Assembly: GCA_033675265.1 (NCBI GenBank)
Contig: JAUJYZ010001167.1
Location: 37,081 to 101,080 of the forward strand
DNA length: 64,000 bases
DNA from: Actinostola sp. cb2023
Lineage: Eukaryota; Cnidaria; Anthozoa; Actiniaria; Actinostolidae
Direction of reading: 5' to 3'
Below are positions 1 through 10,859 of this stretch, piece after piece (the first letter of the stretch is position 1; every line of letters starts with the position of its first letter). Position numbers and translations under genes: made by a program. Under the pieces are notes generated by a model that was not told the origin of the DNA, ran no database searches, and was given only the letters and a program-made list of their open reading frames with translations.

Positions 1-407
1 TAGGTATTTCAAAATAAGGGATGGGTCACGTGACCAGTTACGTCACAAATCACGTTTTTCAATTTGGGGAGACGTAGACAAAAGGTACCAAAGTTATTTT
101 TGTGTTTTTATCTTTGTTTTAATGTCCTCATTATGAATCTGCCTTAACACCTGGAACATCGTTCTCATTTAAGGAGATATTTAACTACGTAATAGAAAAA
201 ATCTAGTCACGTGACCTATTTTACATAATATCTCCTTTAAAATGAATGATGGTCCAGGTGTTAAGGCAGATCCATAATAAGGACATCAAAGCAAAGGTAA
301 AAACACAAAAATAACTTTGATACCTTTTGTTTCCATCTCCCCAAATTGAAAAACGTGATTTGTGACGTAACAGGACACGTGACCCATCTCTTATTTTGAA
401 ATACCTA
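1..407. mobile_element. Palindromic MITE
   Basis: The two halves are near-perfect reverse complements: the left end TAGGTATTTCAAAATAAG is mirrored at the right end near 390-407, and the match continues inward to about 175 and 235. Both arms contain CACGTGAC motifs. There is no coding potential. TA at each outer edge would fit a Tc1/mariner-type TA duplication, but the left flank lies outside the window, so the left boundary and the superfamily are uncertain. Confidence 0.7.
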
Positions 408-623
408 CCAAAATGTTAAGGTTCATGAGATATATTATGTAGCCGAAAATCGTTTTGTTTTTCTGTTCCAAACGCAATTAAGGCAAATTTGAGTGTTTTA
501 CCCAAAACCCAGGCCTTAACATGCTTGAGTAATCAGTAAAGCGCAGACCAATGTCATTTTGCAGCAGGAAGAAACGTAGAAAAATGATCTTTTGTGTTGT
601 TTGCGTGAAAGATTACGGTATAC

Positions 624-1189
624 TTAAAGGGGGACTAGTACGTAAATCGTTCAAAGTTTGATTTAGCTGAAACTTCACTGAAATAATCTCAAAGACCCAT
701 ACAATCACTGGTTAATTTTTTTTCTCAAAAATTCCAATGGAAAGTAATACATTTTTATGAATCTTTAGAGGTGCCAGTGACGTCACTGACTCAACCCAAA
801 CTCAGCTCCATACATTTCTTTGTATTTTGTGATCAAAATATCTGAACGGTTTGTTCAGATAACAGCTCTGCACTGAAGAAAACTAGTCAAACAATCAATC
901 CTTAGCACATACAAGGTAAGAAAACTCCTTCACACAAACGTTTAGCTTCATAGAAATAAAATAATCCAAGACATTAAACATGAAGAAATGTATGGAGCGA
1001 AGCCGTGATGATGTTTGGGTTGAGTAAGTGACGTCACTGACACCTCTAAAGATTCATAAAAATGTATTACTTCCCATTGGAATTTTTGAGAAAAAAATTA
1101 ACCAGTGATTGTGTGGGTCTTTGAGAATATTTCAGTGAAGTTTCAGCTAAATCAAACTTTGAACGATTTACGTACTAGTCCCCCTTTAA
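624..1189. mobile_element. TTAA-flanked palindromic MITE
   Basis: Inverted arms of roughly 220 bp begin AGGGGGACTAGTACGT on both sides and are bounded by TTAA at 624-627 and 1186-1189. TTAA duplication is typical of piggyBac and Kolobok transposons. No transposase is present, so this is a non-autonomous copy. The arms contain TGACGTCA-like palindromes. The short open frame that starts at 1105 is not a gene: it lies partly in this arm and partly in the next repeat. Confidence 0.75.
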
Positions 1190-1240
1190 GAGCCGTTGTC
1201 TGTAATTTTCGAAAATTCGATGCAAGTGGGCAAATATCGA

Positions 1241-1719
1241 AATTCATTTTAATTCACCCAAATAACCCTTATTGTGAAGTGTTTTCGAAAATCAGTCCAG
1301 AAAGTTTCAGCGATTTTTATTTTCCGAGAAATCGAGCAAATTCGAAATCACTTCCGGGACGACCGGAAGCGCCAATTAAAAAATGCAAATTTCGCCAATC
1401 TTAAACCGTCTCAAAAAGCCACAGGACGTTTAATTTCGAAACTTTATTTTGCCACAATTAAAGTCCACTATGTTGACGTTGGAACGAACCTAAATTATGT
1501 TCCCCTAGCAGGCGATTAAGAAATATTCTGAGTCTCTGAAGTAGCCCTCGTGTGACCTCAAACTCAGAAGGCTAATTTAGGTCAAATTGAAGGTAGCTAA
1601 ATGCTTTCCGGTACACAAAGTTTTGGCATGAAAATTGAATCATAGTCAAGCTATACCTTTCTAATTTATCATATCAAAATTTTACTGGCGGCCAGCAAAT
1701 AGTCTCCCGTGGAGAGGAC
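1241..1719 (+). repeat. Dispersed repeat, copy A
   Basis: About 480 bp that recurs in opposite orientation at 12936-13403 with high identity. Both copies can be translated into similar 75-80 residue peptides, but neither resembles a known domain, and the similarity reflects recent common ancestry of the repeat. Ends are approximate; no inverted termini or target duplication were found. Confidence 0.65.
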
Positions 1720-1898
1720 TAAACGTTTCTAGTATTTTCACCAAATCGGCACTTCGTTACGAATCTATAATTAGCACTGAATGTAATTATCGTAACAGAT
1801 ATTATGTAAACACGTAAAATCAGTTTGAATTATACACTAGAATGTTCTATGATAGTGACCAAACTAAAGCTATTCGATATGAAGCAAGTAAAGGAAGT

Positions 1899-2060
1899 TG
1901 GACGGACACATTCAGTACTGGGTACCCTGTGGCCACGAGGGCCTCTGGGTCACATGGTTTATAGACATGTTAAGTTTGAGTTTGCATAAACGAACAAGAA
2001 GTTGTATCTCGTCTTGTATATCTAGTTGTTATCTAGTCTTTTAGCTATGGAACCCCTCCA
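1899..2060 (+). repeat. 5' LTR of BEL/Pao element
   Basis: 162 bp, TG...CA, matching 8219-8382 almost base for base. A short LTR. The transcription start and polyadenylation site cannot be placed with confidence by eye. Confidence 0.93.
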
Positions 2061-2068
2061 TAGTTCTT

Positions 2069-2085
2069 TGGTCCTTCGAGCCGGA
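2069..2085 (+). promoter_or_regulatory. Primer binding site, tRNA-Tyr type
   Basis: TGGTCCTTCGAGCCGGA lies 8 bases after the 5' LTR. It is complementary to the 17-nt 3' end, with CCA, of a metazoan tRNA-Tyr (…CCGGCTCGAAGGA+CCA), as I recall that tRNA. It would prime minus-strand cDNA synthesis. Confidence 0.8.
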
Positions 2086-2156
2086 TCAATCGTCTAAGAT
2101 TGATCGAATCAACAAGTCGTATCGTCAAAGATACATTGAACAACTCAAGCTCAACG

Positions 2157-2948
2157 ATGGGCGAAAACAACGTCGACGAAGACGCGCCATTTCAAGTCTC
2201 ATTCATATCACCGTTACACTCGTCCATCGATGTAACTCCAGATGATTCAGTTAGTCAAATCGGTAGCCGACGAGGGTCTACCACAACTACAACTACGTCT
2301 AGTAGATCAAGCGTTTCGTCAAAGAAACGTACACAAGCGCTCTTGAAGGCGGCACAAACCAAGCTTCAAGCTGAACAAATCGCTGAACAAGCAAGAAGAG
2401 ACAACCAGCTATTAGAAGAGGAATTGAAGAAAGAAATCGACTTAGAGATTAAACGAAAGGAACTCCAACTGTGGAAAAGAATAAAGGAACGTGAGCGAGA
2501 AGTAATCAAAGCCCAAAACGATGCGGCAGTCGCAGAACTCGAGAAGAACATCATTATACAAGAACACTCTGTTGTCGACGAGGTGAGTGAAATTTCACGT
2601 TTGAAATTAGCACCAAAGTCACCTCACACAGAGGTTAGCCAACAAAACATCAAAACTGTGGATTCTTTAAGTGAAAATGCGAACTTAAATCCTTGCAAAG
2701 AAGCCAAAATTGATGTAAACATATGTGACAGTGAACGTAAACAACTTGAAAGCACGTGCGTGAAATCTACAACACTTCCAATGGCGCCTGTATTACACAA
2801 CGCTGAAACAACCTTCAAAGAATCGCAGGATTCGTGTCCAATTACATCGCCATGTAATAATAAAGAAAACTCTAACGCCACTACTTCATTGTACACACCG
2901 TTAGCTAATAAAAATGGCAATAAAGAAAATTACGAAGTGACACCATAG
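2157..2948 (+). CDS. BEL/Pao gag, N-terminal part (ends at TAG)
   Basis: The frame is open from 2100 but its first ATG is at 2157, in good context (A at -3, G at +4), giving 263 residues. The N-terminus is Ser/Thr-rich. It is followed by a long charged helical stretch (about residues 55-130, rich in E, K, R, Q, L) that looks like a coiled coil, and then a low-complexity tail. The frame stops at TAG (2946-2948), but the next open segment continues in the same frame, so one stop codon separates this part from the DUF1759-like gag and pol. That stop could be a disabling mutation, a readthrough site or a sequence error. Confidence 0.75.
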   Translation: MGENNVDEDAPFQVSFISPLHSSIDVTPDDSVSQIGSRRGSTTTTTTSSRSSVSSKKRTQALLKAAQTKLQAEQIAEQARRDNQLLEEELKKEIDLEIKRKELQLWKRIKEREREVIKAQNDAAVAELEKNIIIQEHSVVDEVSEISRLKLAPKSPHTEVSQQNIKTVDSLSENANLNPCKEAKIDVNICDSERKQLESTCVKSTTLPMAPVLHNAETTFKESQDSCPITSPCNNKENSNATTSLYTPLANKNGNKENYEVTP

Positions 2949-5246
2949 GCAACCCATCTGTCTCAACCTGAGAACGTGCCCAAACCTGTCCGAGGTCAAA
3001 CTTTGTCACCATTAGCACAGCCTTATAATTATGCACAATCAACGCCAATCTACGGACTACAACCTGCGGCAACCAACATGACTCATGTTTATTCTTCTTT
3101 TGAACCAGTTGATGCATTCATTGATAAGTTAGTAGAGGGTCAAGAGACAATCATTGAAACAAGCTATGGTGGACCGCTTGATCCTAGCTACGCTATTCTT
3201 AGAGCGCAAGAACAACAACGCCTGCCGTCAATCGAAATGTACAAACTCACAGGAAAGCCCATAGAGTGGCCTCAGTTTATCGAAAGGTTCAGAGATCAAG
3301 TGCACAGCAGGTCAACTCTAACAGACTCTGACAGAATGTGTTATCTTTATCAACATCTAGAAGGCGAAGCGAGAAAGGCAGTTGAAAGTCTTGGTATCAG
3401 TGGACACAACTACCCCTCAGCGCTGAAAACACTGAAGAGACTCTGCGGTAACCACCATCGAGTAACCGCTGCACACTTGAGAAAAATGACTGATTGCCCG
3501 CCAGTCCAACCAGGTGATCGCTATGCACTGAGAGATTACCACTACCGAGTAAAGGCTTGTGTGTCCTGGTGCTCAAAACTCGGACAAACAGCTGTACTGC
3601 AAAATCCAGAATACCTAAGCAAAGCAGCAATGAAACTCCCAGGTAGTTTGAGATACAGATGGTATGAGAAAATCCAAGATCGTTACGACAGCAATACCCT
3701 CGGAGACTTTGAGCAGTGGCTGCAAAGAAAGGTAGAGACACTGTTTAACCCCTTCGAAGACTACATCAATGAACAAGGGAAGAACACCAGATCAAGACCA
3801 CCCTTGAAGTCGATGAGTACATCTGCACCTCAGAAGACAACACTTCACCAGTTTAGCCTAAACACAGTGTCTGAGAGTATGGAAGATGACATCTACGAGG
3901 ACAGCGGTGCAGTTAATGTGAATGTTTACACAGCTAAGAGCCGAGAAAAATGTATCATGTGCCCAGCCAGCCATCGCCTGGTGTACTGTGATAACTACAA
4001 GTTAAAACCACTCAAAGAAAGAAAACAAATCGTCTACGATCAACGGCTATGCTTCAATTGCCTGAAGCAAGGTCACGGAGTTGGTGACTGCCCAAGTGAC
4101 AGACGATGTTTAAAGAATGGATGTGGTCAAAAACACCACACCCTCTTGCATGACGATGTGTATGTGAAAACTACCGACCAACCAAAGAGTCAGTCAAAAG
4201 CCAGTAAAATCAATGAAGTTCACAATAATCAAGTCAAAACTCAGTTTGATGGTCAAGTAGCACTTCAAATTCTACCCGTCAAAATTTGTGGTGCAAACGG
4301 CTCAGTTGTTAACACGTGCGCACTCCTGGACGCCGGAAGTGACGCAACACTGATTAGAAAGGACTTAGCTGAACAACTTCAACTAGATGGTAAAACATAT
4401 CAACTTGAGCTGAACACTGTTGAATCTGACGCCACACCGACAAACCTTAAGTGTGTCTCATTTGAAGTTATGTCTGATGTACACCCAGAGCCTGTGAAGA
4501 TAGATGGAGCCTGGGTTGTGAACAAGATGAATGTTCCTGTGATTAAGTATGATCAAGAACAGCCGTCCAATCGATGGAAACACCTTGAGGGAGTACCACT
4601 TCCAGATATCAAAGAAACAGAAGCCAAACTACTTATAGGCTCAAACATGGCACATCTTCTCGTGCACCTAGAAATTAGACAAGGACAACCTGACGAGCCT
4701 ATTGCTGTTCGAACAGCACTAGGTTGGACATTGTTTGGAAACGTCAACGCCAAACAAAACAAGCGAATCTGTTCGAACAAAGTCACTCTGAGAGACAATG
4801 TCACTCTGCACAACGAACTTGAGAAGTTCTGGCAAATCGACTCATATGGTACTACATGTATGAATCATACAAATACCCTTGGACTCTCCAGAGAGGATGA
4901 AAGAGCAATGGAAATACTCGAACGAACAACCACAAAGGTCAATGGTCACTATGCCATTGGCTTACTCTGGAAGGAAGACAACACGGTTCTTCCGAACAAC
5001 CGCAACTCAGCTGTTTCTCGACTTCATGCAACTGAGAGGAAACTCAAGAAGCAACCAGATCTAGCTAAGAAGTATCAGGAGGTATTAGATGAGTACCTCA
5101 AGAATGGACACTGCAAGAAACTAACACCAGAGGAAGCAGCTTGCACCTCTGATAGGACATACATGGTATCTTCCACACCATGCCGTTGTCAACCCCAACA
5201 AGCCTGGAAAACTGCGCGTCGTCTTCGACGCAGCAGCCAAGTTTAA
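2949..5246 (+). pseudogene. BEL/Pao gag-protease-RT start
   Basis: An open frame of about 765 codons in the same frame as upstream gag; the GTG at 2976 is not a real start. In order it holds: a DUF1759-like Pao gag region; a CCHC zinc knuckle CFNCLKQGHGVGDC near 4053-4094; a retropepsin-like aspartic protease (DUF1758) with the active-site motif LLDAGSDATLI near 4324-4356; and the linker into reverse transcriptase. Near 5160 the frame shifts in the fingers region and the ORF ends at 5246 in out-of-frame residues. It should encode capsid, nucleocapsid and protease of the element. Confidence 0.85.
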
Positions 5247-5318
5247 CAACGTTGCTGCGCTCTCAACGACTGTCTTCTTGTTGGTCCAGATCTTCTAAAC
5301 AACTTAGTAGGAATTCTG

Positions 5319-5801
5319 ATGAGATTCCGCTCAGGAAAAATTGGCATCATGGCAGACGTCGAGAAGATGTTTCATCAGGTGAGAGTTATCACAGAAGATA
5401 CTGACTCCCTGCGCTTCCTCTGGCGAGAGCTAGACGTTACACAACCACCACAAGAGTACAAGATGCAAGTACACGTGTTTGGTGCTACAGACTCACCATG
5501 CTGTGCTACCTATGCGCTGCGCAAGACAGCTGAAGATCACCCAAACGACTTCTCTGAAGAAAGTCTTCTCTGCGTCAAACGAAACTTCTACGTCGATGAT
5601 GTCCTTGCATCGAAGTCAACCCATAATGAAGCAGCAACACTTGCAAAACAGCTAACTGATCTCTTAGCGACAGGAAAGTTTCGTCTAACTAAATGGGCAT
5701 CTAATTGTCGAGAGGTGCTGCACACACAATACCGAAGTCCGAACTTGCACCTAGCGTCGTTAACATTGACTGTGAAGATCTGCCTCAAGAACGAGCTTTA
5801 G
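5319..5801 (+). pseudogene. BEL/Pao reverse transcriptase palm segment
   Basis: About 160 codons of the RT palm. MADVEKMFHQ carries the first catalytic Asp; FGATDSPCCA and the catalytic YVDD box at 5589-5600 follow. The segment is separated from upstream protease-RT by two frame breaks (about 5160-5170 and 5255-5265). It runs out of frame again around 5700-5800, where the next segment overlaps it. The upstream in-frame stretch between 5260 and 5319 is also RT-like. As sequenced, this copy cannot make a continuous polymerase. Confidence 0.85.
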
Positions 5802-7372
5802 GTGTGAGATGGTCTCTGGAGCAGGACACCCTTTCTCTGAATTCGTTGAAGGGTGTATTTATAGATACTAAGAGAGGTGTTCTTAGTGCCATTAGCAGTA
5901 TCTTTGACCCCTTGGGTCTCGCCAATCCCTATGTTATCAAAGCAAAGGTGATATTGCAAGAGCTATGGCGACGACAAATTGATTGGGACGACATCCTCCC
6001 TGAAGACATCTTGCAGAGTTGGCGCGCTTGGAAAGATGAACTGGAACACTCAGTTATCATCAAGATCCCGAGATGGTATGGTTTTCATCAGCATGAAGTA
6101 AAGGATCTTCAACTACACATCTTCTGTGATGCTTCAGAAATTGCCTATGGAGCAGTAGTCTATTTACGAGCGGTCGTTGAAGACAACATTAAAGTCAGTT
6201 TTGTCTTAAGTAAATCTAGATTGGCTCCTATCAAAGTCACCACCATACCAAGGCTTGAACTACAAGCTGCTGTCGTTGCAGTAAGACTAAAGTGTACGAT
6301 AATAGCAGAACTAGACCTAAAGATCAACAAGATCTACTTTTGGAGCGATTCTATGATTGTCCTCCACTACTTAAACAACATCCACAAGAGATTCAGCACA
6401 TATGTGTCACATAGAGTATCAGAGATCATATCAAATTCTAACACTGACCAATGGCGTCATATTCCTGGCAAGCTCAACGTCGCCGACGATTGCACAAGAG
6501 GTCTTGGGATGCAGAACCTACAGTCAGACCACCGCTGGTTCAATGGACCTTGCTTCCTACACTCGACAGAAGGCACCTGGCCAAATGATGTCCTCTCTGA
6601 TGTTGATAAGAATCAATTAGAAATCAAAGCATCTGTGCTTACAATATCTACCAGCCAGTCCAAATTAGTAAAATGGTCAAACTTCTCCACTCTTAGTAGA
6701 CTTCTACACGTATACGGGTGGATAAGAAGATACCTGTACAAGCTTAGATGCTGTCTTCAGAAGGCACAAGCACTACTCCAGCGCACTGTCAAAGCGTTGA
6801 GCGCCGATGATATAAAGGAAGCCACAAGTTCACTGTGCTACATAGCACAGACGGAGTCATTTCCAAACGAGCACAGCAATCTCAAAGCCAACCGCGCTGT
6901 ATCTCGAGATAGTCGAATACTGCCGTTACAGCCCTTGATGGAACGGGGTTTAATCAGAGTTGGAGGCAGATTGCAGCAAGCCCCCTTGCCATATGAAGCA
7001 AAACATCAGATAATCTTATCGTCTACACATCCCTTGGCGAGATTAATCATCCAAGATATCCACGAGAGAAACTCCCACGTAGGAAGGGAGCACACACTCA
7101 GCCTCCTGCGAGAGAAGTACTGGATCCTACACGGAAAGGGTTTGGTAAGGAAGGTCTTAAAGGAATGCCTCTATTGTGCTAGGAGAAGGGCAAAGCCTCA
7201 AGTTCCACTAATGGCATCACTTCCCAAATCTCGTTTTGCTTTGTGCGAAGCTCCATTTACCAACACTGGTGTCGATTATTTTGGTCCAATGAACGTCAAA
7301 AGAGGACGATCTACAGAAAAAACGATGGGGATGTCTCTTTACCTGTCTTTCCACCATGGCAGTTCATCTTGA
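5705..7372 (+). pseudogene. BEL/Pao RT thumb, RNase H, integrase N-part
   Basis: 555 codons. RNase H is marked by HIFCDASEIAYGAVVY (Asp), PRLELQAA (Glu), FWSDSMIVL (Asp) and NVADDCTRG (Asp). The integrase zinc-binding region follows (H…H with CLYCARR), then the start of the integrase core with NTGVDYFGP carrying the first catalytic Asp near 7267. The frame breaks about 7330-7356, shortly after that Asp. It overlaps the end of the previous segment in another frame. Confidence 0.87.
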
Positions 7373-8159
7373 ACTTGCCAGTGACCTCAGCTCTGACGCC
7401 TTCATCATGTCTCTTAGAAGGTTTATGGCCAGACGAGGAAACCCTACTACGATGCTTTCAGACAACGGTACAAATTTCGTTGGGGCAAATAGGGAACTTT
7501 CAGAAGCCCTCAACCAACTGACGAACAGTGACATTGTGAGTAAACTTGCCAAGCAAGGCATTACATGGCGCTTCAATCCACCCGCCGCTCCTCACATGGG
7601 AGGAATCTTTGAGTCCCTAGTTAAGCAAGTCAAGAGAGTAATGAAGGCAAGTCTTACTAGTCGAGTCTTTGGAGAAGACACCTTACATACCGTTTTAGTT
7701 GAAACAGAGGCGATTTTAAATAGTCGCCCACTTACCGCAAACAGTGATGATCCAGAAGATTATGAAGCGCTGACACCTAATCATTTCCTTATTGGTAGAG
7801 CTTCTCCAAACACATCACCAGGACAGTTCCATGAACGCGAAGTTGACAGCCGTACCAGATGGCGAGCAGTTCAAGCTGTATCAGATATGTTCTGGCAGAG
7901 GTGGTTACGGGAGTATCTTCCTGGTCTTACCACTCGTCCAAAGTGGAACAAAGAAAAACCGAACCTGAAGGAAGGTGATCTAGTCATTGTAATATCAAAT
8001 GACTGTCCTCGCTCGCAATGGCCCCTCGCCCGAGTCCTCAAAGTGTTCGAAGGGAAAGACCGAAGAGTGAGGTCAGCAGAAGTGAAGACACCGAATGGAA
8101 CCCTCCTGCGTCCTGTTTCCAAGCTATGCCCATTGGAGGGCGCTGTTAAGAACTCTTGA
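7356..8159 (+). pseudogene. BEL/Pao integrase core and C-terminal domain
   Basis: 267 codons continuing the integrase core in a new frame. MLSDNGTNF carries the second catalytic Asp and PHMGGIFESLVK the catalytic Glu. The C-terminal DUF5641-like domain (WRAVQAVSDMFWQRW…) ends with the stop at 8159. Only 45 bp separate the stop from the polypurine tract, as expected for the end of pol. Confidence 0.88.
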
Positions 8160-8204
8160 ACTGTGTCCTTATAAGTTCTGAAATAACCATGCTATGGTCA
8201 TTTC

Positions 8205-8218
8205 GGGGGGGGGGAGGA
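8205..8218 (+). promoter_or_regulatory. Polypurine tract
   Basis: Ten G followed by AGGA abut the TG of the 3' LTR at 8219, the position needed to prime plus-strand cDNA synthesis. Confidence 0.85.
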
Positions 8219-8382
8219 TGGACGGACACACATTCAGTAATGGGTACCCTGTGGCCACGAGGGCCTCTGGGTCACATGGTTTATAGACATGTTAAGTTTG
8301 AGTTTGCATAAACGAACAAGAAGTTGTATCTCGTCTTGTATATCTAGTTGTTATCTAGTCTTTTAGCTATGGAACCCCTCCA
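8219..8382 (+). repeat. 3' LTR of BEL/Pao element
   Basis: 164 bp, near-identical to 1899-2060 and followed at once by the GAAGT target duplication (8383-8387). Confidence 0.93.
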
Positions 8383-8604
8383 GAAGTCCTCGGCTCTTTT
8401 ATACAAGTACGCCGAGTACGACATAAAAGTACCTGTCACGCAACACGGAATAACAATAAAACGAGTTACTTAACGTTTGAAAAACCTTTTCTGCAGCTAA
8501 AACACCTAAAATGCTTTACTGAAGGCCACCATGATAAGAGAAACCACTTTTAGTGAATCTTTCCTGAACGCGAAAGTTATACTGGGGCCGTAACTACAGC
8601 ATCA

Positions 8605-8743
8605 GGCCCCGGTTGCACGAAAGGTGAATACCCGATAAGTCTTATCCAACGGATAAAACTGATGCAGTTATCCAATAAATTTTATCCGTTGGATAAGACT
8701 TATCCGGTGGATAGCGCTATTCACCGTTCGTGCAACTGGGGCC
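8605..8743. mobile_element. Short palindromic MITE
   Basis: About 139 bp. GGCCCCGGTTGCACGAA at the left is mirrored at the right, and an internal pair (GATAAGTCTTATCC…) is also inverted. The whole unit can fold into one long hairpin. No coding potential and no clear target duplication. Confidence 0.7.
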
Positions 8744-8918
8744 AGAGCGTGACGCGCGTGTGTGTAAATTCTCTTACACGGTTCTTCTTGTAATATTAAA
8801 CAAAAATAAACGACTCTCTAATGCATTTGCTGTCACCCCAAATGATTTTAGATCTAAGAGGTAAACAATTCAACTCGATTATTTATCATTACTCACGGTG
8901 AGCCGTGTGTCACAGCGT

Positions 8919-8977
<59 letters not shown>
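8919..8977 (+). repeat. Poly-G run, 59 nt
   Basis: Uninterrupted G on the + strand. It could form stacked G-quadruplexes. Runs this long are also prone to sequencing and assembly error, so the length should not be trusted. Confidence 0.9.
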
Positions 8978-8978
<1 letters not shown>

Positions 8979-9194
8979 TACGCAGAGGTATCAGTGACGG
9001 GGAGGTTTGAAATTCGACGCTTGGGACTTTTCTGGGGTTACCAATTTTCTGGTGAACTTTTTTTGATATAAAGATTCTGGCAAGGACTTGCTTGGGGGTT
9101 GATAAAAATGATATCCTACCGTTCTCGGTTTTATGCGGAGAGAAAATGACTTTTTTGGGGTTACGTTCTGGGCCGTTGGACGTTTTTTTGGGGT

Positions 9195-9440
9195 AGTAAT
9201 AATAATAATAATTTATTCACTTATATTGCGCAAATATCAACCGTAAAATTTGTCTTGTTTCTACGTATTGAACTTTTTTCGGGTTAAAAAGTTTGGCCTC
9301 ATTCGCACCTTCCCGTCACCACTGATACTCCTGAGTACCCCCCCCTGGGCACAGCGTATTAAAAAACAAGGGGAACCCCCCCCCCCCTGGGCACAGCGTA
9401 TTAAAAAACAAGGGGAAATTGTTTATATTTCGGGATAGTG
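9195..9440. repeat. TAA-repeat tail and 2-copy 38-bp tandem repeat
   Basis: A TAATAATAATAAT tract followed by TTTATTCACTTATATTGCGC near 9199-9232 looks like the end of a short dispersed element. At about 9339-9415 a unit containing CTGGGCACAGCGTATTAAAA is present twice in tandem, each copy preceded by a C-run. The open frame across this region is not a gene. Confidence 0.5.
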
Positions 9441-9804
9441 AGGTTCCACTGCATAGAAACACTAAACGGACAAGCGCAATTGTTAGCGCCAAGAGAAATT
9501 GGGCTTTTAAAATGTTTGTGTTTACATGAATCGTTAGTAAAATGAAGCCAGTCTTTATGCTTGCGCTTGTACTTATGCTTGTTGCAGGCGCAATTTGATA
9601 GTTATTAACTAACCACTTGTGCGCACGTTTGAAATTTTGGTAATCATACCAACTATTTGATTAAAAAAAACATTTTGGAATTTATTTAGCCGCGTGAAAC
9701 TAAGGCCTACGGCAAACGTCGAACCGAACCATGAACTTAATTCAGTCGAACCTATTAATTTTGTGGATACATGTACACTGCATTAAGCCTTTATTATTTT
9801 TATT

Positions 9805-10745
9805 ATTATTACTCGGGCCCTTCCGAAGGAAGCCCGAGTTAGAAAATGCGTTTTTCGGTAGTAGTAGTAGTCGTAGTTTTTTTATTCGGCTAAAGAATGA
9901 CGAAAGTATGCGACGTATTTAATCGTATCCGGAGTTTCAAGTTTAACAAAAACAAACGTGAGGGCGTTATCAGAACCATCTGACCTATGCAACCTCAAGA
10001 CGTATCATTTTCAATAACTCACGATGAATGTTTATTTTATTCCACGTTTGAAAAATTCACAAGGAAAAGGAATCGTAAAAATCGTACTTCAAAACTACAT
10101 CAAAGCAAAGGCGAGAAAGGTCAATGTTCGAAAATCCGTGTTCTTTTCAGTACGATGACAGTTGTATGATCCTTGTCTGAGTCATACATTTATTACGCGA
10201 TCTAATTTTAGAACCGCCACGTTAAGCGCTATTTAAAACAGAATTTCCACGCTCAAAACAGGTCAGTGAACGGCAAAAATACAATCGAAATCAAAACGTC
10301 CTTAGATTTTAGGGATCTATTACAGAAGAAGACGCTCAGTGACAAGGGAGAATATTTGTGTCGGTGACTCATTGAGGTCACTTGAGGTCACATCTTAAAT
10401 CTAACAGAAGCAGCTTTTGATTTTTAGTCCTTGTTTTATTCGACGTTCGAACCGTAACTCGAACCCGAACTCGAACTCGATTCCAAACTCGACGTTTCGG
10501 GATCTGAAGCTAGAGAGGGGGCCTTTACACGAACTCATCAAAATCAAATCAATTGAACTCAAAGTCAAAAGGTAATCAAATGAACTCAAAGTCAAAGTCA
10601 AATCAAATGAACTCGACACATACATGTATATACAGTCTCCCTCGTCACGCAACTGTCAGTCATTGTCAGGTCTCTCCTCACGCAACTGACATTGTCCTTG
10701 TCATAAGCCCGAGTGTACGCTCATTGAGCGTCTTGTTATTAAATA
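9805..10745 (-). mobile_element. Dispersed hairpin-ended element, copy 1
   Basis: The first of three copies of a family seen also at 44958-46032 and 60713-62810 (both opposite to this copy). One end carries the hairpin CGGGCCCTTCCGAAGGAAGC (9818-9837), the other ACGCTCATTGAGCGT (10717-10731). Shared internal stretches include the GTCACTTGAGGTCACATCTT block and the CAACTGTCAGTCATTGTCAG block. No coding potential. Short hairpins at both ends, with no long inverted termini, do not match a superfamily I can name. Confidence 0.6.
10440..10620 (+). repeat. GAACTCGAA-type degenerate minisatellite
   Basis: Repeated GAACTCGAACCCGAACTCG motifs, then repeated AAATGAACTCAAAGTCAAA motifs, within copy 1 of the hairpin-ended family. 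The same ACTCGAA motif dominates the array at 16065-16225. Confidence 0.5.
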
Positions 10746-10859
10746 GGCTGATATTGGATAGTAATAATATGATGGTCCCGTGATTATAATTTGCTGAGAA
10801 AGCTTATTTTTAATAGGATCGGCGCGACTTAAGTTCGACGTTTACATTAGGCCTAACAC

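Larger units (their letters stand above)
1899..8382 (+). mobile_element. BEL/Pao LTR retrotransposon, full length
   Basis: A complete 6,484-bp element. LTRs of 162 bp (1899-2060) and 164 bp (8219-8382) both start TG and end CA, and differ by about one substitution and one 2-bp indel. The target duplication GAAGT is exact at 1894-1898 and 8383-8387; a 5-bp duplication fits BEL/Pao. The order is LTR, primer site, gag, CCHC knuckle, aspartic protease, reverse transcriptase, RNase H, integrase, polypurine tract, LTR. This is BEL/Pao order, with integrase last and DUF1759/DUF1758-like regions. The LTRs look very young, yet the coding region carries one stop codon and about four frame breaks. Confidence 0.95.

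Noticed and set aside
2905..3741. Antisense open frames over gag
   Set aside because: Shadows of the BEL/Pao coding strand with no domains; the same holds for most other opposite-strand frames over pol.
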